From: Halobacteriales archaeon QS_4_69_31
GTDB taxonomy: Archaea; Halobacteriota; Halobacteria; Halobacteriales; Haloarculaceae
NCBI GenBank assembly: GCA_003021655.1
Contig: PXRP01000026.1
Span: 62,001 to 126,000, forward strand
Reading direction: 5' to 3'
DNA length: 64,000 bases
Made by a program: the position numbers and the translations under genes
In this document: positions 1 to 8,088 of the stretch, piece after piece
How the letters are laid out: each line of letters begins with the position of its first letter
How positions within the stretch are numbered: the first letter of the stretch is position 1
Notes under the pieces: generated by a model
What the model saw: the letters and a program-made list of their open reading frames with translations, nothing else
Told to the model about the DNA's origin: nothing
Databases searched by the model: none

Positions 1-204
1 ACTGCTCGAAGCCTGCAGACAGTCCTGACCGGTCCCGGGGTGGGACTGGAATCCGTTTTGCCGTCGACAGACGCCGAGTAGTCGCTGCCGTCGGCAACCG
101 CGAGAGCGGGTCGCCCGGGCGGCGAACTCGCCCCCGTGTCTGTCGAGCGGGGGGCCGTCCAGACACCCGGCGGGGCCTGGTCGGCGGCCGACTCCCGGAC
201 GCGG

Positions 205-390
205 TCAGACCTCGTAGGTCTCGACGGTGACTGTCGCCGTTTCGGTCTCGCCGGGGGCGAGCGTCTCGTAGGTCCCGCGGTCGATGTCCGCGCCTTTCCC
301 CGCGAGGACCTCCACGTGGGGCGTGTCGTTTTCCAGAAAGACCACGTCGAGTCCTTTGCGCGTGTATTCGTCCGTGACCGAACAACTCAT
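205..390 (-). CDS. small conserved-looking hypothetical protein (61 aa)
   Basis: A 61-residue acidic protein begins MSCSVTDEYTRKG and ends ETATVTVETYEV. It has alternating beta-strand-like segments and no signal peptide, membrane segment or cysteine pair that would suggest a function. The ATG at 388-390 is the only good start. It stands apart from ilvD, which ends at 550 on the same strand with 159 bases between them. I do not recognise a family. The acidic composition and codon-position bias fit a real haloarchaeal gene better than the opposing 136-residue reading frame, but it is short enough that chance cannot be excluded. Confidence 0.5.
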   Translation of the reverse strand: MSCSVTDEYTRKGLDVVFLENDTPHVEVLAGKGADIDRGTYETLAPGETETATVTVETYEV

Positions 391-549
391 AGCCTACGAC
401 ACTCGTGGTCCATCTCACATCCGACCGCCGTTCGCGTACGCCGCCGTGCCGTCCTGAAAAGCTGGACCGAAACCGACGCGCCGCGAGCGGCGCGGCCCCG
501 ATTCCCAGTGGCGCCGGGGCTCGTGACGGCGCCGTTGGCGGCGTGACCG

Positions 550-2295
550 CTACTCCCAGGTCGCCCCGGGGTTGGTCACTGCGCCGTTGGCGGCCGAGCC
601 GAAGTCACGGCAGTACTTGCCGAGTACGCCGTCGGTGTAGTTCGGTTCGGGGTCGTGGTCTTCGAGGCGCCGTTCGATCTCCCCGTCCGAGAGGTCCACG
701 GAGAGCTCGAGGTCGTCGATGTCGATGGTGACGGTGTCGCCGTCTTCGAGCGCGGCGATAGGGCCGCCGACGAACGCCTCGGGGGCGACGTGGCCGATAG
801 AGAAGCCCCGCGTCGCGCCCGAGAAGCGCCCGTCGGTAAAGAGCGCGACGTCCTCGGCGTGGCCGTGGCCGGCCACCGCGGAGGTAACGCCGAACATCTC
901 GCGCATGCCGGGACCGCCCTGTGGCCCCTCGTTTCGGATACAGAGGACGTCGCCCGCCTCGATGTGGCCCTCCTGGACGTACTTCATGGCCTCTTCCTCC
1001 TTCTCGAAGACCCGGACCGGCCCCTCGTGGCTGAGGTGGTCCTCGCCGGAGATCTTGATGACCGCGCCGTCGGGCGCGAGATTGCCCGTGAGCACGCGGA
1101 TCGCGCCACGCTCGTGGATCGGGTCGTCGACCGGTTCGAGGAAGTCGACGTCGAGGTCCTCGATGGCCGGCGGGTCCAGCGCTTCGAGGGCCTCGCCGAT
1201 GGTGTTGCCGGTGACGGTCAGCGCGTCGTCGTGGAGCAGGTCGGCGTCCGAGAGGGCGTTCAGTACGACCGGGACGCCGCCGACCTGCTGGAGGTCGTTC
1301 ATCACGCGCTCGCCGCCGGGCTGGAGGTCGGCTATCTTCGGGGTACGGGCGCTGATCTCGTTGAAGTCCTCGGTGTCGAGTTCGACCCCGGCCTCGGCGG
1401 CCATCGCGAGCAGGTGGAGGACGGCGTTGGTCGAGCCGCCGATGGCGACCTGGAGCGCGATGGCGTTCTCGAAGGACTCGCGGGTGAGGAAATCCGAGGG
1501 CCGACGCCGCTGTTCGACCACGTCGACGGCGAGTTCGCCCGTCTCGCCGGCTACCTCGTAGCGCGCCTCGTCCTCGGCGGGCGGGCCGGCGCTGCCTAGC
1601 GGCGCGAAGCCGATCGCCTCCGAGATCGAGGCCATGGTGTTGGCGGTGAACATGCCGCCACAGGACCCGGCGCCGGGACAGGCGTGGCGTTCGAGGTCGT
1701 CGAGTTCGTCCTCGCTCATCTCGCCGTCGGCGACCATGCCGACGCCCTCGAAGACGTTCTGGATGGTGACCTCGCGGCCGTCGTGTTCGCCGGGCATGAT
1801 CGACCCGCCGTAGAGGAACACCGAGGGCAGGTCCGTCCGGATCGCGGCCATCATCATGCCGGGCATGTTCTTGTCACAGCCGCCGATGGTGACGAGGCCG
1901 TCCATACGCTCGCCGAACGACACCAGTTCGACCGAGTCGGCGATGACCTCCCGGGAGATGAGCGACGCCTTCATCCCCTCGGTCCCCATCGAGATGGCGT
2001 CGGAGATGGTGATCGTCCCGAACTCGATGGGCATCCCGCCGCCCTCGTCGACCGCGTCGTAGGCCTCCGCGGCCACGTCGTCCAGGTGGACGTTACACGG
2101 CGTGATGTCCGCGGCGGGGTTGGCGACGCCGACCATCGGCGACTCCAGGTCCTCGTCGTCGTAGCCCATCGCCCTGAACATCGCCCGGTGCGGGGCCCGT
2201 TCGTGGCCCTTCGTGACCTCCGCGCTCGGCAGGTCGTCCGGCTTGCTGCCCGCTACGGGGTCGCGCTCGCGTCTCGGCTGGTCTTGCTGGCTCAT
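550..2295 (-). CDS. ilvD: dihydroxy-acid dehydratase
   Basis: Dehydrates 2,3-dihydroxy-isovalerate and 2,3-dihydroxy-3-methylvalerate to the 2-keto acids in valine and isoleucine synthesis; cytoplasmic Fe-S enzyme. The 581-residue product has the expected family length. It carries [13 protein letters not shown] and [16 protein letters not shown], which hold the iron-sulfur cysteines, and the C-terminal [10 protein letters not shown] motif. I place the start at [12 protein letters not shown] (ATG 2293-2295). The reading frame stays open upstream, but a TATA-like CATAAAG on the minus strand about 30 bases before this ATG (around 2319-2331) fits leaderless transcription here. It is a single gene with no ilvBN or ilvC neighbour in the window. 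The family assignment is secure. Confidence 0.97.
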   Translation of the reverse strand: MSQQDQPRRERDPVAGSKPDDLPSAEVTKGHERAPHRAMFRAMGYDDEDLESPMVGVANPAADITPCNVHLDDVAAEAYDAVDEGGGMPIEFGTITISDAISMGTEGMKASLISREVIADSVELVSFGERMDGLVTIGGCDKNMPGMMMAAIRTDLPSVFLYGGSIMPGEHDGREVTIQNVFEGVGMVADGEMSEDELDDLERHACPGAGSCGGMFTANTMASISEAIGFAPLGSAGPPAEDEARYEVAGETGELAVDVVEQRRRPSDFLTRESFENAIALQVAIGGSTNAVLHLLAMAAEAGVELDTEDFNEISARTPKIADLQPGGERVMNDLQQVGGVPVVLNALSDADLLHDDALTVTGNTIGEALEALDPPAIEDLDVDFLEPVDDPIHERGAIRVLTGNLAPDGAVIKISGEDHLSHEGPVRVFEKEEEAMKYVQEGHIEAGDVLCIRNEGPQGGPGMREMFGVTSAVAGHGHAEDVALFTDGRFSGATRGFSIGHVAPEAFVGGPIAALEDGDTVTIDIDDLELSVDLSDGEIERRLEDHDPEPNYTDGVLGKYCRDFGSAANGAVTNPGATWE

Positions 2296-2474
2296 ACTCC
2301 CGAGTGGTCGCCTGCGCGCTTTATGGTTTTCCACCGAGGGTGTGGGTCGTCCAGAGACGAAACCGCCGCGGGAGACGGTTCGAACAGGTGAAACCCTCCG
2401 CCCGGCCGTGGCTCTTTGTGCGTTCGGTCCCTGCCGGGTCACAGTGACCCGCACGCGCGGTGTGGTACCGTCAG

Positions 2475-2690
2475 CTACCCACGAGTAAACTCGTGGGCTT
2501 GTCGGTGGACTCCCGCACTTCGCGCTCCCACACGAAAGCCCCACGCTCCTTCCTTTCTAAGAAGGGGGCCCGTCCATCCGAGGACTTCTGCCCCTGATGG
2601 ACGTGTGTTGCCGTTCTTCCCGAACTCAAATCAAGCTTACGCGCTTCCTCCCACCGCTAAAGCGGGTGGGCTTCCGCGCTGTGACAACTG
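2475..2690 (-). mobile_element. relic of an IS200/IS605-type (TnpB/IS1341) element, possible omega-RNA scaffold
   Basis: This lies inside the 632-base gap between ilvD and cbiE. Two hairpins share a TAAA loop on the plus strand: 2478-2497 (8-bp perfect stem CCCACGAG/CTCGTGGG) and 2650-2670 (CCCACCGC/GCGGGTGGG, one bulge). Each is followed by GGGCTT. A third inverted repeat, CGTCCATC/GATGGACG, sits at 2571-2578 and 2596-2603. Read on the minus strand, a short open frame ends in KPTSLLVGS and TAG just inside the lower hairpin, as expected for the 3' end of tnpB. Hairpins of this TTTA-loop style mark the right ends of IS200/IS605 elements and form the 3' part of TnpB guide RNAs. No catalytic tnpB remains. 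I see nothing else in 2296-2474 or 2691-2927. Confidence 0.5.
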
Positions 2691-2927
2691 TGAGACGGAG
2701 CACGCCGTACGTGCTCACGGGCCTGGGCCTGGTCGGCGGGCTGGTCGCCCGACGGACCGTCCGGACGCGCCCGGCGGGAGTCCGGAACAGTCAACTCCAC
2801 GTGCACCCTCGTCCCGGGAGATGGACCGACACAGTCGACCGAGACGGGAGCCGCGACCGGGAACAGCCGGGACCGTCCCGACCCCCGGTCGCGGGTCGCG
2901 GCCGACCGAACGGGTGGTGACCGACCG

Positions 2928-3773
2928 GTGACCGGGGACGACGCGGGGCCCGCCGAGGACCCCGCGGCGGTCGCGGCGGCGAACCCGGAACCGAACTGGG
3001 AGGGGCCGGCGCCGGTCCACGCGGTCGGTATCGGGCCGGGGAACCCCGACTACCTCACACGCCGCGCCGAGCAGACTATCGCGGGGGCGGACGCCATCGT
3101 CGGCTTCGAGACGGTCGTCGGGTACGTCGACGACCTGACCGACGCCGACGCGCTGGCCTGCGGGTACGACGACCAGACGGAGACGCTCGCGGCCTTCGCC
3201 GACCGGGTCGCGGCCGGCGCCGACGGGGTCGCGGTGTTGATGGGCGACCCCAGTTACTCCGGCTACGCGTTCCTCGGGCGGGTCGAGGCGGCCCTCGACC
3301 GCCCGGTCCGGGTCCTCCCCGGGGTCTCCTCGCTCCAGGTCGCCGCGGGCCGCGCACGGACCCCGATGGAGGCGTCGACGTTCGTCACCCTGCACAGGCG
3401 CGGCCCCCTCGGGGCCGACCGCGAGCGCCTCCGCCGGGACGCCGGCGACCGCCACCTGCTCGTGCTCCCCCGGCCCTACGACTGGATGCCCGGCGACGTC
3501 GCCGCGGACCTGCGCGAGGCCGGCGCGCCCGCTGACCTGCCCGCGCTGGTCTACGAGCGACTGACCCACGACGACGAGACGGTCACCCGCACGACGCTGG
3601 GCGAACTGGCGACCCACGCCGGCGGGAACGGGCCCGAGGAGACGCCGTTCGACGACCTCTCGGTGCTGGTGGTCCGGGCCGAGCACCCCCTCGGGGCCGG
3701 CCGGGACGACGTGACAGCCCCGGGGGACCGGACGGGCGCCCGGACCGGCGGGGGCTCCGGGGAGGGAGGATGA
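2928..3773 (+). CDS. cbiE: cobalt-precorrin-7 C5-methyltransferase (CbiE-like)
   Basis: SAM-dependent methylation in the corrin ring pathway to cobalamin; cytoplasmic. The tetrapyrrole methylase fold is visible as VHAVGIGPGNPDYLT (about residues 30-44), AIVGFETVVGYV, the LMGDPSYSGYAFL glycine loop and LPGVSSLQVAAGRA. At 281 residues it is longer than a minimal CbiE because of a Pro/Ala-rich leader of about 28 residues and a Gly-rich tail. The GTG at 2928 is the likely start. Its last four bases overlap the ATG of cobB, so the two are translationally coupled. CobJ (C17 methylase) was considered, but the FETVVGYV segment and the pairing with cobB favour CbiE. Confidence 0.8.
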   Translation: MTGDDAGPAEDPAAVAAANPEPNWEGPAPVHAVGIGPGNPDYLTRRAEQTIAGADAIVGFETVVGYVDDLTDADALACGYDDQTETLAAFADRVAAGADGVAVLMGDPSYSGYAFLGRVEAALDRPVRVLPGVSSLQVAAGRARTPMEASTFVTLHRRGPLGADRERLRRDAGDRHLLVLPRPYDWMPGDVAADLREAGAPADLPALVYERLTHDDETVTRTTLGELATHAGGNGPEETPFDDLSVLVVRAEHPLGAGRDDVTAPGDRTGARTGGGSGEGG

Positions 3774-5074
3774 AGGGGGTCGTCCTCGCCGGCACGCGCT
3801 CGGGCGTCGGCAAGACCGTCGCGACGCTGGCGACGGTCCACGCGCTCGCGGCGGCGGGCCACGCGGTCCAGCCGGCCAAGGCCGGCCCCGACTTCATCGA
3901 CCCGAGCCATCACGCCCGGGTCGCCGGCCGCCCCTCCCGGACGCTCGACTGCTGGCTCCAGGGGCGGGCGGGCCTGCGCCGCAACTACCACCGCGGGACG
4001 GGTGAGGTCTGTGTCGTCGAGGGCGTGATGGGCCTGTACGACGGCGACGCCTCCAGCACCGCGATGGTCGCCGAGGCGCTCGACCTGCCGGTCGTCCTCG
4101 TCGTCGACGCGAGCGCCGGCATGGAGAGCGTCGCCGCGACGGCGCTTGGCTTTCGCGAGTACGCCGCCCGCGCCGACCGCGACGTCGACGTCGCGGGCGT
4201 GCTCGCACAGCGCGCCCACGGCGGCCGCCACGAGCGTGGCATCCGCGAGGCGCTCCCCGACGACCTGGCCTACCTCGGCCGGATCCCGCCCAGCGACGAC
4301 CTGGCGATCCCCGACCGCCACCTCGGTCTCCACATGGGCTCGGAGTCACCGCTCCCGCCAGAGGCGCTCGACGACGCCGCGGCACACGTCCGGACCGAGC
4401 GCATTTTCGACCTGGCCCGGGAACCGCCCCGCCCGCCCGACCGCGGGGAGCGCGAGGCCGCGACGGACGGGACGCCCCGCGTCGCCGTCGCGCGCGACCC
4501 GGCGTTCGCGTTCGTCTACCCGGCGACGCTCGAACGCCTCCGGGAGCGGGCGTCCGTCGAGACCTTCTCGCCGGTCGCGGGCGACCCGCTGCCCGACTGT
4601 GACGGCGTCTACCTGCCCGGCGGCTACCCGGAGCGCCACGCCGGGGCGCTGGCCGGAAGCGACGCGCTCGCCGACGTCGCGGCGGCGGCCGCCGACGGCA
4701 CGCCGGTCTTCGGCGAGTGTGGCGGCCTGATGGCACTCGCCGAGACGCTGACCACCGACGGCGAGACACACGCGATGGCGGGCGTCCTCCCCGCGGGCGT
4801 CCGCATGCACGACCGCTACCAGGCGCTGGACCACGTCGAACTCCGGGCACGCAGGGACACCCTCACCGCTCCCGCGGGCGACCGGCGTCGCGGCCACGAG
4901 TTCCACTACTCTAGCGCCGACGTCGCCGGCGACGCGCGGTTCGCGTTCGACGTCAAGCGCGGCGACGGCATCGCCGACGAGCGGGACGGCCTCGTCGAGT
5001 ACCGGACGCTGGGCACCTACTGCCACGTCCACCCCGCGAGCGGCGCGTTCGACGCGTTCGTCGACGCGCTGTGA
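3770..5074 (+). CDS. cobB: cobyrinic acid a,c-diamide synthase
   Basis: Amidates the a and c side chains of the corrin ring using glutamine and ATP (CbiA/CobB family). The 434-residue protein opens with the P-loop AGTRSGVGKT and the KAGPDFIDPSHH signature. The C-terminal class-I-like glutaminase half contains LPGGYPERHA, the nucleophile region FGECGGLMAL (Cys near residue 319) and HEFHYSS. It overlaps cbiE by four bases (ATGA). Other corrin genes are not in the window, so this pair is a detached part of the pathway or of a salvage set. The family is secure; the symbol cbiA would be equally valid. Confidence 0.93.
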   Translation: MKGVVLAGTRSGVGKTVATLATVHALAAAGHAVQPAKAGPDFIDPSHHARVAGRPSRTLDCWLQGRAGLRRNYHRGTGEVCVVEGVMGLYDGDASSTAMVAEALDLPVVLVVDASAGMESVAATALGFREYAARADRDVDVAGVLAQRAHGGRHERGIREALPDDLAYLGRIPPSDDLAIPDRHLGLHMGSESPLPPEALDDAAAHVRTERIFDLAREPPRPPDRGEREAATDGTPRVAVARDPAFAFVYPATLERLRERASVETFSPVAGDPLPDCDGVYLPGGYPERHAGALAGSDALADVAAAAADGTPVFGECGGLMALAETLTTDGETHAMAGVLPAGVRMHDRYQALDHVELRARRDTLTAPAGDRRRGHEFHYSSADVAGDARFAFDVKRGDGIADERDGLVEYRTLGTYCHVHPASGAFDAFVDAL

Positions 5075-5097
5075 CCGCCCGACACACCACAACCTCG

Positions 5098-5280
5098 GCC
5101 TCGCACGACGATGAGGACCCCGTGGAGGTCGAACGGCTCGCCGATTCGGGGGTCGACATCACGGAGTACCCCATCACGCTGGGAACGACAGAGCGTGCTA
5201 CCGAAGTCGGGATGACCACGGCGATGGGTGCACCCGATCTCGTCCGCGGGGAGAGCCAGCGGGGTAATCTCTCGGTCGCC
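5098..5280 (+). pseudogene. fragment of a PhnM-type phosphonate triphosphate diphosphatase
   Basis: A 61-residue stretch, ASHDDEDPVEVERLADSGV through MGAPDLVRGESQRGNLSVA, closely resembles the central-to-late part of PhnM amidohydrolases (alpha-D-ribose 1-methylphosphonate 5-triphosphate diphosphatase). In that family ASHDD, EFPTT and MGAPNxVRGGSHSGN are conserved. Here those read ASHDD, EYPIT and MGAPDLVRGESQRGN. There is no start, no N-terminal metal site and no downstream HxxxD region: similarity stops at NLSVA. The frame stays open beyond this but loses family character. The fragment starts only 24 bases after the cobB stop. It is a relic left by deletion, not a functional enzyme. Confidence 0.72.
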
Positions 5281-5399
5281 CTCCGAACCTGTGGACGCAT
5301 CGCCGCGACAATTTTATATAGCGCCATGGAATTTATCGAGGTGGCACGGTCGCTGGTTCCATCCGTTCCCCGTGCCGTGGCCACAGAGCGGCCGCCTTT

Positions 5400-6263
5400 T
5401 TATCGGTCGTTCGCGGAACCCTCGAAAAACCCCCGCAGGAGTTCCACGACCCGGTCGGGTCGCTCGCGGGGCGCCCAGTGGGCACAGTCTGCGAGGACGC
5501 GACAGTCGGCCTCGGGGGCCAGTTCGGCCGCCCGTTCGCTCCAGGCGGGGGGAAATACCTCGTCGTGTTCGCCGTGGAGAAACAGCGCCGGCACCGCCAG
5601 GTCAGGCAGTCGGTCGGTGTAGTCGGTCCGGTACCCCTTGCGGGTGACCTCGGCCGCCCGGAAGCCACGGAAGGCCTTGCCCACGCCGGGGCGTTTGGTT
5701 TCGGCCCAGGCCGCGTCGACGGCCTCGGGCGAGAGCGCGTCCGTGTCGCGGGCGATGCCGGCGAGGCTGGCCTTCGTGAGCGCCCGACTGCGGCTCAGAA
5801 GCGCCAGCGACAGCCTGTTCAGCACCTGCAACCGTGCGAGGAGGTACGTGAGCCGGCCGCTGGCTAGCTCGCGGCCGAGCCCGTAGCTGTCGACCAGCGC
5901 GAGGCGGTCGACGGCGCCGGGTGACCGGAGCGCGAGTCCGAGCGCGACGCCCCCGCCCATCGAGATGCCGGCGACCCCGACGCTCTCGGCCGGGAGCGCG
6001 TCGACGACGCCCGCGACGACGTCGACGTGGTGGGCCAGCGAGTACGCCGTGTCGGGTTTGTCGCTCTCGCCGTAGCCCAGCATGTCGAGCGCGACCACCC
6101 GGAACTCGCGGGCCAGCGGGTCGAGACACTCCCCCCAGGTGACGTGCGCGGCGTCGACGATGCCGCCGTGTAACAGCAGGACCGTCGGGTCCGACGGGTC
6201 GCCCGCCGCGATGTAGTGCAGGCGGTGACCCTCGACGGTGACCGTCTCGTCGGTCCGCTCCAT
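5400..6263 (-). CDS. alpha/beta-fold hydrolase
   Basis: A 287-residue single-domain hydrolase with a cap domain. The oxyanion motif LLLHGG, nucleophile elbow GISMGG (Ser near residue 95), acid region LFLHGEHDEVFP and catalytic His in DCAHWAPRERPDRV are all present in order. The start is MERTDETVTVEGHRL (ATG 6261-6263); the open frame upstream is low-complexity and unlikely to be translated. The substrate cannot be told from sequence; relatives include esterases, epoxide hydrolases and meta-cleavage hydrolases. It is divergent from the MOSC gene at 6472 across a 208-base gap. It has no signal peptide, so it is cytoplasmic. Confidence 0.88.
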   Translation of the reverse strand: MERTDETVTVEGHRLHYIAAGDPSDPTVLLLHGGIVDAAHVTWGECLDPLAREFRVVALDMLGYGESDKPDTAYSLAHHVDVVAGVVDALPAESVGVAGISMGGGVALGLALRSPGAVDRLALVDSYGLGRELASGRLTYLLARLQVLNRLSLALLSRSRALTKASLAGIARDTDALSPEAVDAAWAETKRPGVGKAFRGFRAAEVTRKGYRTDYTDRLPDLAVPALFLHGEHDEVFPPAWSERAAELAPEADCRVLADCAHWAPRERPDRVVELLRGFFEGSANDR

Positions 6264-6471
6264 ACGCCGCGGTTCGCCGGCCCCGTCAATCAACGTCGGG
6301 GTCGGCGCCTCGACCGGGGGTCGGTGTCGACGCCCCGAACCGCCCAGTCGACCAACGCCGGGGTCGACCTGTTCGACACGCGCGGGGTCGATGCCCCGGT
6401 CCGCGCGACCCGGCGGCCGGGATATCCCCGCCGACCGCAACGGACAGGTGGGCGGGGGTCGACCTCCCGGT

Positions 6472-7245
6472 ATGCCTACGCTCTCGCGGATCCAGGTCTA
6501 CCCAGTCAAGTCGCTGGACCCGCTCGCCGTCGAATCCGCGCGTCTCACCGAGGCGGGGGCGCTCGCGCTGGACCGGCGGTACGCGATGTTCGACGAGGAC
6601 GGTGTGTACGTCAACGGCAAGAACGAAGCCCGCGTCCACCGGTTGCGCTCGGCGTTCGACCCCGAGGCGAACGCGCTCTCGCTGCGCGAGCACGGGACCG
6701 ACGGGTGGCGGACTTTCGACCCCGACGCCGACCGCGGGGCGCTTGAGGACTGGCTCGCGGATTTCTTCGGCTACCCCGTGGCGGTACGCCGCGACGACGA
6801 ACAGGGATACCCCGACGACACCGCTGCGGGGGGGCCGACGCTCGTCTCGACGGGGACGCTCGCCGCGGTCGCCTCCTGGTTCGACTTCGACGCCGCGGAG
6901 GCGCGCCGGCGCTTCCGGCCGAACCTCGTCGTCGACGCCCCCGCCTTCTGGGAGGACCGCCTCTACGCCGACCGCGACTCCACGGTCGAGTTCACCGTCG
7001 GCGGCGTCGAATTCGCCGGTGTCAACCCCTGTCAGCGGTGTGTCGTCCCGTCGCGGGACCCCGAAACGGGCGCCGAAACCGAGGGGTTCCAGCGACGGTT
7101 CGTCGAGCGCCGCGAGGCCACCCTCCCCGAGTGGGTCGACCGCGACTGGTACGACCACTTCTTCCGCGTGATGGTCAACACCCGCGTCCCCGGCGCGCCC
7201 GGGACGCTCGCCGTCGGCGATAGCGTCGAGACCGACGCCGTCTGA
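6472..7245 (+). CDS. MOSC domain protein (mARC-like, N-terminal beta-barrel plus MOSC)
   Basis: A 257-residue protein beginning MPTLSRIQVYPVKSLDP. The N-terminal MOSC_N beta barrel contains the typical YPVKSL and LDRRYAMFDEDG segments. The C-terminal MOSC domain holds RRRFRPNLVVDA and the cofactor cysteine motif FAGVNPCQRCVVPSRDPETG. Proteins of this layout bind sulfurated molybdenum cofactor and reduce N-hydroxylated compounds in the eukaryotic mARC and bacterial YcbX cases; the archaeal substrate is unknown. The ATG at 6472 follows a Pro/Arg-rich, probably untranslated region. It is a single gene that converges on the regulator ending at 7608. Confidence 0.88.
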   Translation: MPTLSRIQVYPVKSLDPLAVESARLTEAGALALDRRYAMFDEDGVYVNGKNEARVHRLRSAFDPEANALSLREHGTDGWRTFDPDADRGALEDWLADFFGYPVAVRRDDEQGYPDDTAAGGPTLVSTGTLAAVASWFDFDAAEARRRFRPNLVVDAPAFWEDRLYADRDSTVEFTVGGVEFAGVNPCQRCVVPSRDPETGAETEGFQRRFVERREATLPEWVDRDWYDHFFRVMVNTRVPGAPGTLAVGDSVETDAV

Positions 7246-7607
7246 CCCCGATTTTCGATGGAAGCGGCGCTCTCGCGGCTCCTGTCCCGGTCGGACGACG
7301 CGCCCGGCCACGCCGACCGTATATCCTATGTCGCTATATCGAATCCCGTCGGCCCGCGTCTCCAGCCCCCGCGAGGGCCGCCGGTCGGGCGGGTTTCGAG
7401 AGAGTGAGGCTCCCGGCGAATCTGCGTATTCCTGGCCGGTGGCAGTGAACGCAATAGGCCGGGTGGCCCGACACGCGGGTGATGGCCGACCGCGGCGTCG
7501 ACCGCGCGACGGTCGAACTCCACTCTGGGGTCGCGGACCGCCGCCACGTCTCCGACCGCGACCACTGATCTATCGGCGGGCGACCGCCTGCTACGGGCGG
7601 TCCGGGG
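7246..7607. other. convergent intergenic region, no supported gene
   Basis: There are 362 bases between the converging MOSC and winged-helix genes. An AT-rich patch at about 7318-7345 contains two TATATC/TATATCG motifs about 12 bases apart. They could be a promoter or terminator element, but no convincing coding region lies downstream. Reading frames of 28, 79 and 95 residues here are Arg/Pro-rich and unlike haloarchaeal proteins, so I do not call them. Confidence 0.4.
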
Positions 7608-7952
7608 TCAGCTGACGGCGGCCTCGAACTCGTCGAGCGAGGCGGCGACGGCCGCGCCCCTGTCGGTGACCGCGGCGACGCCCTCGCGGTCGACGGCGAC
7701 GAGTCCGGCGTCGGCCAGGACCGGCAGGTGCCGGTGGTAGATGTCCACGGCGACCACGTCCGCGTCGGTGCAGGCGTCGTCGCGCGCGGTGGCGTTCCCC
7801 CGTGTGACTCGTCGCGCTAGCTCGGCCGTGTCGAGTCCGCCCGAGCCGTGCAGGACCCTGAGGAGCGACCGTCGGCGGCCGTCCGAGAGGGCCCGAATCA
7901 CCTCGTCCCGTGGCGGTCCCCCGTCGGAATCGTCTCGGGTTCCGGGTGTCAT
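7608..7952 (-). CDS. haloarchaeal winged-helix transcriptional regulator (DUF7344-like)
   Basis: A 114-residue protein of the short haloarchaeal winged-helix type. EVIRALSDGRRRSLLRVLHGSGGLDTAELARRV forms the first helices, VDIYHRHLPVLADAGLVAVDREG the recognition region and wing. Such proteins are predicted DNA-binding regulators; no ligand domain is present. The linker NATARDDACTDADVVA is longer than usual between helices 2 and 3. Start is the ATG at 7950-7952. No operon partner: uvrB lies on the same strand 137 bases upstream, and the target is unknown. Confidence 0.7.
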   Translation of the reverse strand: MTPGTRDDSDGGPPRDEVIRALSDGRRRSLLRVLHGSGGLDTAELARRVTRGNATARDDACTDADVVAVDIYHRHLPVLADAGLVAVDREGVAAVTDRGAAVAASLDEFEAAVS

Positions 7953-8088
7953 GGGTCCATCCGGGTGGTCGGGTTCGGCCGGTCAAACTACCTTCTATGA
8001 GACGTACGGGGTGGTATTGACGGGAACGTACTCGGGGCGGTCGGTTGGGCCGGACCCGGGACGGCCAGTGGACGCCCGGACATATAGC

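Noticed and set aside
136-546. 136-residue plus-strand frame at the left edge
   Set aside because: Arg/Pro-rich, no known domain; the acidic 61-residue frame on the other strand is a better haloarchaeal protein.
2928-3773. CobJ (precorrin-3B C17-methyltransferase) identity
   Set aside because: Several tetrapyrrole methylases share the GIGPG motif; the FETVVGYV segment and fusion-like pairing with cobB fit CbiE better.
5311-5330. TATA-like ATTTTATATA with an ATG after it as a gene start
   Set aside because: The ATG is only six bases beyond the box, too close for a haloarchaeal promoter, and the frame that follows is Arg/Ser/Pro-rich without a known domain.
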